Source: CANNDT01 sp945876205 (GTDB taxonomy: Bacteria > Acidobacteriota > Vicinamibacteria > Vicinamibacterales > UBA2999). From it: 9,351 nucleotides of DNA. The stretch spans positions 1 to 9,351 of the forward strand of contig CANNDT010000137.1 in the NCBI GenBank assembly GCA_947503365.1. The letters run 5' to 3'. The position numbers and the translations under genes were made by a program. A model generated the notes under the pieces. The model searched no databases and was not told the DNA's origin. It saw only the letters and a list, made by a program, of their open reading frames with translations. Below, one piece after another: positions 1 through 4,256 of this stretch. Numbering within the stretch: the first letter of the stretch is position 1; the number at the start of each line of letters is the position of its first letter.

Positions 1-1
1 G

Positions 2-64
2 ATCAAGGGAAAGCCAGGACACGGGACCATTCTTGCGATGACGCTGCCCATTCGTGCCGATTAG
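2..64 (+). CDS. Sensor histidine kinase, C-terminal tail (partial, 5' end outside window)
   Basis: The frame beginning at base 2 is open from the window edge to a TAG at 62-64 and encodes 20 residues ending in the motif GKPGHGTILAMTLPI. This matches the end of a HATPase_c domain: the glycine-rich G2 box (G-x-G-T) followed by the last beta strand, as in NarL/DegS-type histidine kinases (family knowledge). Such kinases autophosphorylate on His and pass the phosphate to a partner regulator. The gene immediately downstream is a LuxR/NarL-type response regulator, which supports the call. The possible GTG start of that gene at 54 overlaps this stop by 11 bases, as in many two-component operons. The sensing and dimerisation domains are not in the window, so signal and subclass cannot be stated. 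Confidence 0.75.
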   Translation: MKGKPGHGTILAMTLPIRAD

Positions 65-599
65 GACGGTTTCAGACCGCCATGCACACGGGCCCGCCGG
101 AACCCGTGCCCTCGTTCTGCGGATCATGCTCGTCGACGATCACCCGATCGTGCGCCGCGGCCTGCGTGACGTACTCGCCGAGGCACCGCGCCTGCCCGTC
201 CTGATCCTCAGCATGCATTCGGCGGAACAGTTCGCGCGGCGGGCGATTGCCGCGGGGGCATCAGGCTACCTGACGAAGGAGACCGCCGACGCGGAGCTGG
301 TGACGGCAGTCGCGCGGCTCCTGCGCGGCGGAAGGTATTTCGGACGCGACGTGCTCGAGGGCGTCGCGCTCGGGCTGCACCCGGACCGGGACGAACAGCC
401 GCACGAGCGGCTGTCCGACCGTGAATACCAGGTGCTGAGGATGATCGGCCGTGGCAAGACCGTCTCCGAGATCGCGGTGGAGCTGACGCTCAGCGTCAAG
501 ACGGTCAGCACCTACCGCGCGCGTGTGCTCGCCAAGATGGAGATGCGCACCAACGCGGAGCTGACGCACTACGCCGTCCGCCACGGACTCGCGGAATAG
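54..599 (+). CDS. LuxR/NarL-family response regulator with an internally deleted receiver domain
   Basis: The product has a receiver domain fused to a LuxR-type HTH. Visible landmarks are the acidic pocket VDDH (residues 27-30 from the GTG at 54), then PIVRRGLRDVLAEAP, the beta4 strand VLILSMHS, the conserved Lys in GYLTKE (Lys75), and a C-terminal HTH at about residues 117-181 (LSDREYQVL, then KTVSTYRARVLAKM). A usual NarL receiver has about 45-50 more residues between 'LAEAP' and 'RLPVL', covering beta2, alpha2 and beta3 with the phospho-accepting Asp. Here P45 is followed directly by R46 (junction near base 188/189), in frame. The HTH is intact, so the protein may bind DNA independently of phosphorylation, or may be a decaying gene. 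The start is unsure: GTG 54 overlaps the kinase stop, and ATG 126 starts right at the receiver core. Neither has a good Shine-Dalgarno. ATG 82 is out of frame. Confidence 0.8.
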   Translation: MPIRTVSDRHAHGPAGTRALVLRIMLVDDHPIVRRGLRDVLAEAPRLPVLILSMHSAEQFARRAIAAGASGYLTKETADAELVTAVARLLRGGRYFGRDVLEGVALGLHPDRDEQPHERLSDREYQVLRMIGRGKTVSEIAVELTLSVKTVSTYRARVLAKMEMRTNAELTHYAVRHGLAE

Positions 600-600
600 A

Positions 601-632
601 CTGGGAGTTGCGGTGCTGGGGGTTGGGAATTG
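601..632 (+). repeat. Degenerate GGGAGTTG/GGGAATTG intergenic repeat
   Basis: Immediately after the regulator stop lies a G/T-rich stretch in which GGGAGTTG, GGGGGTTG and GGGAATTG recur with about 7-base spacing. A related copy in inverted orientation lies at 1587-1616. It has no reading frame worth calling. The rest of the gap to 680 shows only an A/T-richer patch at 630-655. Confidence 0.45.
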
Positions 633-680
633 ATTTTGCTTCTTTCGTCTAAACCACGGGATTGCGTTCGCAACCGATAC

Positions 681-686
681 AGGAGG
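681..686 (+). promoter_or_regulatory. Strong ribosome-binding site for the DUF892 gene
   Basis: A perfect AGGAGG lies 7 bases before ATG 694. It fixes that start over the second ATG at 700. It is the only consensus Shine-Dalgarno seen ahead of a gene in this window, suggesting strong translation of this protein. Confidence 0.85.
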
Positions 687-693
687 CACGTGC

Positions 694-1215
694 ATGGCAA
701 TGCAGACCATCGAGGAACTTTTCGAGCACGAATTGAAAGATATCTACGGAGCAGAACATTCGCTGCTCGACGCGCTTGAACAGATGGCCAGCGAAAGCTC
801 CGACCGCGAGATCAGGAAGGCCTTTACGCAGCACCGCAAGGAGACCCAGGGCCAGATCAAACGACTGGACAAGATCTTCAAGTCGATGGGCCAGAAGCCG
901 AAAGCCGAGACATGCCCGGGCATCGAGGGGCTGATCAAGGAGAAGAAGGCGTTCATGCGCAAGAAGCCGACGGAAGAGCTTCTCGAGTTCTACAACATCG
1001 GCGCCGGACAGAAAGCCGAGCGGTATGAAATCACTGCATACGAGTGCCTGATCGATATGGCCGACAAGCTCGGCATGAGCGACGCGGTTGAGCTGCTCGA
1101 GCAGACGCTCCAGGAGGAAGAGGCGGCGCTGAACAAGCTGAAGGTGATCGCCTCCGAGTTTGACGTCACCGAGGAGATGGAAGAAGAGGAAGAAGAGACG
1201 TCGTCTCGCCGCTGA
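694..1215 (+). CDS. DUF892 (YciE/YciF-type) ferritin-like protein
   Basis: The 173-residue protein begins MAMQTIEELFEHELKDIYGAE, the characteristic first helix of the DUF892 ferritin-like family (YciE/YciF), a four-helix bundle linked to stress responses whose exact reaction is not settled. Helix landmarks are ELKDIYGAEHSLL (10-25), AFTQHRKETQGQIKRL (43-58), AERYEITAYECL (108-119) and LLEQTLQEEEAALNKL (134-149). Candidate metal ligands are Glu13, Glu21, His47, Glu50, Glu109, Glu112 and Glu141/142. In many relatives the third-helix motif is EHYEI; here it is ERYEI, so one potential His ligand is Arg. The tail after residue 158 is a run of Glu (EEMEEEEEET), probably disordered. Length is normal. 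It has its own strong ribosome-binding site and no close upstream partner, so it is probably monocistronic or co-expressed with the DUF2934 gene. Confidence 0.88.
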   Translation: MAMQTIEELFEHELKDIYGAEHSLLDALEQMASESSDREIRKAFTQHRKETQGQIKRLDKIFKSMGQKPKAETCPGIEGLIKEKKAFMRKKPTEELLEFYNIGAGQKAERYEITAYECLIDMADKLGMSDAVELLEQTLQEEEAALNKLKVIASEFDVTEEMEEEEEETSSRR

Positions 1216-1222
1216 AATGACG

Positions 1223-1247
1223 CCACAAGTGCCGGTGACGCACGTGG
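1223..1247 (+). terminator. Weak hairpin after DUF892 gene
   Basis: CCAC-aa-GTGC pairs with GCAC-GTGG around a 7-base loop, 8 bases after the DUF892 stop. There is no T-run, so an intrinsic terminator is uncertain. Confidence 0.25.
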
Positions 1248-1269
1248 CTGGTGACACAAATGTTACCAG
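1248..1269 (+). promoter_or_regulatory. Palindromic operator-like site CTGGTGACA-CAAA-TGTTACCAG
   Basis: Nine-base arms CTGGTGACA and TGTTACCAG form a dyad with one mismatch and a 4-base centre. A third half-site, GGTGACGCA, lies 18 bases upstream of the left half-site (1234-1242). The dyad centre is about 43 bases before the start site predicted from the -10 at 1290-1295, which has no good -35. That is where class II activators sit. The regulator is unknown: the site does not match CRP (TGTGA-N6-TCACA) or FNR (TTGAT-N4-ATCAA). Confidence 0.5.
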
Positions 1270-1289
1270 TCACGCGCGGCCGGGCTTGC

Positions 1290-1295
1290 TACAAT
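1290..1295 (+). promoter_or_regulatory. Candidate -10 element (TACAAT) for the DUF2934 gene
   Basis: TACAAT is one base from consensus. Positions 16-18 bases upstream hold no TTGACA-like hexamer. The predicted start near 1302 leaves a leader of about 20 bases to ATG 1323. Confidence 0.5.
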
Positions 1296-1322
1296 ACGTG
1301 GCGTGACACAGTGAGTTCTGCC

Positions 1323-1577
1323 ATGGCCAAGAAAACTTCTGACGTCGCTCCCGCAAACCGCCAAAAGGCCACCGCGCCTCGGCGCGCCACCACATCCGAG
1401 CCGGTCAGCAGCACCACCAACGACACGCCGCCCGCCGCACATCCGGGGCCCTCGGGCGACGAGATCGCCCAGGCCGCCTACCTGCGGTACCTGAGCCGCG
1501 GCGGTGGCGACGGCCAGGACTTCGATGACTGGCTCGAAGCCGAGCGCGAGCTCAAGAAACGCAACAGCGGGGGATAG
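1323..1577 (+). CDS. DUF2934 family small protein
   Basis: An 84-residue protein. Residues 1-43 are a low-complexity, Lys/Ala/Thr/Pro-rich and probably disordered region. Residues 44-80 carry the DUF2934 signature: PSGDEIAQAAYLRYLSRG, then DFDDWLEAERELKKR. The family motif is E-I-A-x-x-A-Y-x-R-Y followed by a gap and D-W-x-x-A-E-x-E-L; its function is unknown. The frame is open back to ATG 1251, but 1251-1322 holds the palindrome and the -10, and the DUF2934 homology needs nothing from it, so ATG 1323 (MAKKTSD) is preferred. The Shine-Dalgarno is weak. A hairpin follows the stop by 9 bases. Next to it lie Ku/LigD-like remnants, and I infer that the gene may be a survivor of a larger stress/DNA-repair cluster. 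Confidence 0.8.
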   Translation: MAKKTSDVAPANRQKATAPRRATTSEPVSSTTNDTPPAAHPGPSGDEIAQAAYLRYLSRGGGDGQDFDDWLEAERELKKRNSGG

Positions 1578-1586
1578 TTCCCCGGC

Positions 1587-1616
1587 CCAACTCCACAACT
1601 TCCAATTAGGAGTTGG
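1587..1616 (+). repeat. Hairpin made of AACTCC/GGAGTT repeats, possible terminator
   Basis: CCAACTCC (1587-1594) and GGAGTTGG (1609-1616) are perfect 8-base complements around a 14-base centre that itself reads ACAACTTCCAATTA. Read on the minus strand, the unit resembles the repeat at 601-632. It lies 9 bases after the DUF2934 stop with no T-run. It may act as a terminator or may be only a repeat copy. Confidence 0.5.
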
Positions 1617-1724
1617 TGTGCCTGGCCCACGGTCAAGGACGTCCGCAAGGCCGAGCTCGAGATGGCCAAGACGCTCGTGAATGAGGTCGAGAGGCGGCAA
1701 GAGAACACGTGCCGCGTGAGCTGA
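1617..1724 (+). pseudogene. Remnant resembling the C-terminal part of a Ku protein
   Basis: In the frame ending at TGA 1722-1724 the residues VRKAELEMAKTLVNEVE (1641-1691) resemble a segment near the end of bacterial Ku proteins, where the pattern is ...(K/P)AEL.MA..L(I/V).... just before the conserved '.F.P..Y.D.Y' helix. That following helix is absent; the frame runs into RRQENTCRVS and stops. No start codon or upstream domain is present, because a repeat hairpin lies directly upstream. Ku binds DNA ends and recruits LigD in bacterial end joining (family knowledge). The match is short and made from memory, so it is tentative. The LigD-like remnant directly after it strengthens the idea, as ku and ligD are usually neighbours. 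Confidence 0.4.
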
Positions 1725-1831
1725 AGCTCTCGCCGATCGATCGGCTCGAGGTCACCAACCTCGGAAAGCCCTTCTGGCCCCAACTGAAGCGCCGCTGCGA
1801 AAAGCCAAAGGCGCGAATTTGCGAGGCATAA
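1685..1831 (+). pseudogene. Remnant resembling the start of a LigD polymerase (primase-like) domain
   Basis: A frame open between TGA 1682 and TAA 1829 encodes RLEVTNLGKPFWPQLK (1742-1789). This looks like the opening of the LigD polymerase domain, whose family pattern is 'l.(L/V)(T/S)(N/H)(L/P)(D/E)K.(F/L)(W/F)P.....TK.DL..YY'. Here the usual D before K is G, and after 'WPQLK' the sequence turns to unrelated RRCEKPKARICEA and stops where the ACCACGAAGG repeat begins. So only about 30 residues of what would be a long ligase/polymerase remain. It overlaps the Ku-like piece in another frame, implying deletions on both sides. Homology is by eye only. Confidence 0.5.
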
Positions 1832-1900
1832 CCACGAAGGACACGAAGGCCACGAAAAGACCTGAATAGGACTTCGTGTTCTTCGCGCCCTTCGTGGTTA
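1829..1900. repeat. 72-base inverted repeat of the ACCACGAAGG type, likely bidirectional terminator
   Basis: The left arm (1829-1856) starts TAACCACGAAGG and the right arm (1873-1900) is its reverse complement at 24 of 28 positions, around a 16-base centre. Within each arm a unit like ACACGAAGG recurs with 9-base spacing. The outer 12 bases of both arms match perfectly, while mismatches are inside. The right arm includes the TAA stop of the minus-strand receptor gene (1898-1900). The position between converging frames and the strong RNA stem suggest termination or 3'-end protection. I recall similar ACCACGAAGGACACGAAGG repeats as widespread in soil bacterial genomes; that is recall, not a search result. 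Confidence 0.75.
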
Positions 1901-4054
1901 GAAACGGAAGCGAGCCTCCCCGACAATCTGGCGCTTGGTGATGTCGCCGAAGATGTGCTGCTGCACCTCGGTGTTTCCGAAGTTCGTCACCTTGAGGCTG
2001 GTCGTCAACCGCTCGTCCAGCCAGCGGACGCCGACGCCTCCGTTGACGACCGTGAACGGTTCGGTCTTTCCAGCAAACCGCGCGTCGAGCACGTCCTGCC
2101 AGTAGGCCTCGTCGGTGTAGCTCACGCCCAGGTTGCCAAGGAATCGGCTGTAGCTGAAATTGAACCCGGCGTTGAACTTGTTCTTCGCAGGCCAGTTGAT
2201 GTCGTTGATCGAGGTGCCCGCCGGGAGCTTCTCGGCGATCGGCATGGCGGCGTAGGAGTAGTTCGTGAACACGTTGACGTAGCGATTGACCGCCGCGTCA
2301 ATACCAAGCTCGATGCCCTTGTCCTTGATGACACCGAGATTGAGATAGGTGAAGCGCGACGGCAGCACGACCGGCGGGTTGAGGGCCGCGAGAATGCCGA
2401 GCACCGCCGGGGGCAGCGGCCATCCGGGCGGAGGGGCGGCCGGTCCGTACGCCGCCACGGGCGTGAAATAGATGCCGTCGGTGGTCTTGTTCCAGTAGAC
2501 GGCCGCGCTGACGGTCGCGCGATTGCGGATGACGCCCGTGTAGCCCACTTCATAGGCGGTCATCGACTCCTGGTTGAGATTGGTGTTGCCAACCGCGCGG
2601 ATCGGAAACACGAACCGCGCGAGCGCCGGCGACAGCGCGCTCAGATTGACCTCGTTGAGGATGGTCGTGTCGATGTTGTTGTTGATGAACGACGGCGAGC
2701 GGAACGCGCGATTGAACGACACGCGGAACGTCTGCGCGGCGTCCGGCTTCACCATGAAGGTCGTGCGCGGCGAGAACACGGCGTCCTCAATCGACGAGAA
2801 CTTGTCGACGCGGCCGCCGATGACCCAGCGGAAATGATCGCTGAGAAAGATTTCGTCCTGCAGGTAGGCGCCGCCTTCGTTGCGATCGTCGCCGTTGGGC
2901 GCGAGCGAGATGTCGAAGGTGTTGTGGCGGAAGTTACCGCCGTAGCTGAGGACGTTCCTGGTGCCCGCAGCCTTGACGTCGTTGGCTTCCACGTCGAATG
3001 TCTTGGTGTTGAAGTCGAGCGGCAGCGGCCGGCCGTTGAGGCCGAAGGCGAGCAGGTTGGCGGCGTTGCCGTCCAGCAGGTTCGTGAAGAAGGCGATGCG
3101 GCGTCCGCCCTTCTGATACCTGGTCGAGAGATACGTCATCCGCGAGTCGCTCGCGATATTGAACGGACCGATGCCGCTGTGGATGAGGCCCTGCGTGCCG
3201 GCGACGCCACCGCTGAACGACACGCTTCCGCCGGAGGGGATGTCGTAGTCGACGCGTGCATCGAACTTTGGCTGCTTCGTCCCTTCGTTGACGAACGAGG
3301 GATACGGCGTGTTGAAGGCGTTGGGAAGGGTTCCGGTCGGACGCGGCAGCGGATCCTGCGTCACGTAGCCCGCCGAGAGCTTGAACGCCCACTTCGCATC
3401 CACCGCCTGCGCGTGCGAGCCGTTCACGTAGAACATCGACCCGGCGCTCATGTCGCGCCCCGTGACATTGCGATTGAAGGTACCGACGCCGATGGTCAAC
3501 TGGTTCGCGCGCTGCGCGGCGAGCTCGCGCGGCGACTTGGTCAGGATGTTCACGACGCCGGTCATCGCGTTGGCGCCCCACACGGCGGAGGCAGGCCCGC
3601 GAATCACCTCGATCTGGCGGATCTCGTCGGGATTGGTCGGCACCAGGTCCCACATCACCATCCCGAAGAAGTCGAGGTAGACGCTGCGGCCGTCGACCAG
3701 TGCGAGCTGCGAGGTCGAGAGCGTCGCCGTCGCGCCGCGGCTGGTCAGGTTGATGTCACGCGCCGAGACCTGCGTGACGTTCATGCCAGGCACCGCGCGC
3801 AGCAGGTCGCCGATATTGGTGGCCGGAGAATTCTGAATCGTCTCTGCCGTGATGATGCTCACCGTGGCGGGCGCATTCACGAGCGTCCCCTCGGACTTGG
3901 AGGCAGTGACAACCACCTGCTCCTCGATCGAGAAGGGCTCGTCGGGATCCTGGTCCGCGGGGGTCTGCGGCGCCTGTGTGCCCTGCGCATACGCGGGAGG
4001 CACCAGCAGCAGGGCAAGAAAGCCGGCAACGAGATGTCGATTCATGGGTGGCAT
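1898..4054 (-). CDS. TonB-dependent outer-membrane receptor 1
   Basis: This is an outer-membrane gated channel for an unknown substrate, energised by TonB-ExbBD. From Met at 4045 the protein has a signal peptide MNRHLVAGFLALLLVPPAYA|Q. A TonB-box-like stretch EEQVVVTASK (41-50) comes next. The plug spans about 55-168, with IGDLLRAVPGMNV, LALVDGRSVYLD and the conserved IEVIRGPASAVWGANAMTGV (145-164). A 22-strand-type barrel follows, with YEVGYTG, GIELGID and the C-terminal ending EARFRF, whose final Phe is the usual outer-membrane assembly signal. Length, about 715 residues, is normal. ATG 4054 (MPPMNRHL) has GGAGG 10 bases upstream and is chosen; ATG 4045 is the alternative. The frame is open to 4096, but there it approaches the divergent tRNA promoter. 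The plug lacks the N-terminal carboxypeptidase-like domain of receptor 2. The stop is inside the ACCACGAAGG repeat. Confidence 0.92.
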   Translation of the reverse strand: MPPMNRHLVAGFLALLLVPPAYAQGTQAPQTPADQDPDEPFSIEEQVVVTASKSEGTLVNAPATVSIITAETIQNSPATNIGDLLRAVPGMNVTQVSARDINLTSRGATATLSTSQLALVDGRSVYLDFFGMVMWDLVPTNPDEIRQIEVIRGPASAVWGANAMTGVVNILTKSPRELAAQRANQLTIGVGTFNRNVTGRDMSAGSMFYVNGSHAQAVDAKWAFKLSAGYVTQDPLPRPTGTLPNAFNTPYPSFVNEGTKQPKFDARVDYDIPSGGSVSFSGGVAGTQGLIHSGIGPFNIASDSRMTYLSTRYQKGGRRIAFFTNLLDGNAANLLAFGLNGRPLPLDFNTKTFDVEANDVKAAGTRNVLSYGGNFRHNTFDISLAPNGDDRNEGGAYLQDEIFLSDHFRWVIGGRVDKFSSIEDAVFSPRTTFMVKPDAAQTFRVSFNRAFRSPSFINNNIDTTILNEVNLSALSPALARFVFPIRAVGNTNLNQESMTAYEVGYTGVIRNRATVSAAVYWNKTTDGIYFTPVAAYGPAAPPPGWPLPPAVLGILAALNPPVVLPSRFTYLNLGVIKDKGIELGIDAAVNRYVNVFTNYSYAAMPIAEKLPAGTSINDINWPAKNKFNAGFNFSYSRFLGNLGVSYTDEAYWQDVLDARFAGKTEPFTVVNGGVGVRWLDERLTTSLKVTNFGNTEVQQHIFGDITKRQIVGEARFRF

Positions 4055-4095
4055 TGTAGGCCACCCTCCGGCAGGCGAGTGTGCGCGAATGTGCA

Positions 4096-4104
4096 TGGTA
4101 AGAT
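4096..4104 (+). promoter_or_regulatory. Extended -10 promoter for tRNA-Arg(TCG)
   Basis: TG-G-TAAGAT is an extended -10 (TGn plus a TATAAT-like hexamer) 11 bases before the tRNA. No -35 hexamer is visible 16-18 bases upstream, which is usual for extended -10 promoters. The predicted start is about 4111. It lies in the 61-base divergent gap with receptor 1. Confidence 0.55.
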
Positions 4105-4115
4105 TTTCGCCATGT

Positions 4116-4192
<77 letters not shown>

Positions 4193-4193
4193 G

Positions 4194-4250
4194 CCTTCGC
4201 TCACGCGTGCCAGCTGAGCGTGAGCTACGGCTGGCACGCCAGCGCGAAGG
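4194..4250 (+). repeat. Long two-part hairpin between tRNA-Arg and receptor 2; masks the receptor's ribosome-binding site
   Basis: Outer arms CCTTCGC (4194-4200) and GCGAAGG (4244-4250) and inner arms GCGTGCCAGC (4205-4214) and GCTGGCACGC (4230-4239) are all perfect complements, separated by a symmetric 4x4 internal loop and a 15-base terminal loop. No T-run follows, so it is not a standard terminator. The 3' outer arm contains GAAGG, the Shine-Dalgarno of the gene starting at 4257. The sequence looks like a REP-type palindromic repeat, but copy number cannot be judged here. Confidence 0.75.
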
Positions 4251-4256
4251 TTGTCC

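Noticed and set aside
626..650. GGAAT-N15-CGTCT resembling a general-stress ECF promoter before DUF892
   Set aside because: The spacer is shorter than the usual 16-17 bases, the -35 lacks the final C of GGAAC, and it overlaps a G-rich repeat, so the match may be chance.
649..1257. A 202-codon minus-strand frame opposite DUF892
   Set aside because: It overlaps the well-supported DUF892 gene and its ribosome-binding site; the Leu/Arg-rich product is the complement of its Glu/Lys codons.
1829..1900. CRISPR-like repeats in the ACCACGAAGG element
   Set aside because: The units are about 9 bases with no spacers of 25-40 bases, and the structure is an inverted repeat.
2122..3653. Minus-strand frames of 143 and 239 codons inside receptor 1
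   Set aside because: Alternate-frame shadows of the receptor, Arg/Ser-rich without motifs.
4194..4250. Intrinsic terminator after tRNA-Arg(TCG)
   Set aside because: The stem is strong but no T-run follows, and its 3' arm carries the Shine-Dalgarno of the next gene, so a standard terminator is less likely than a repeat or regulatory stem.
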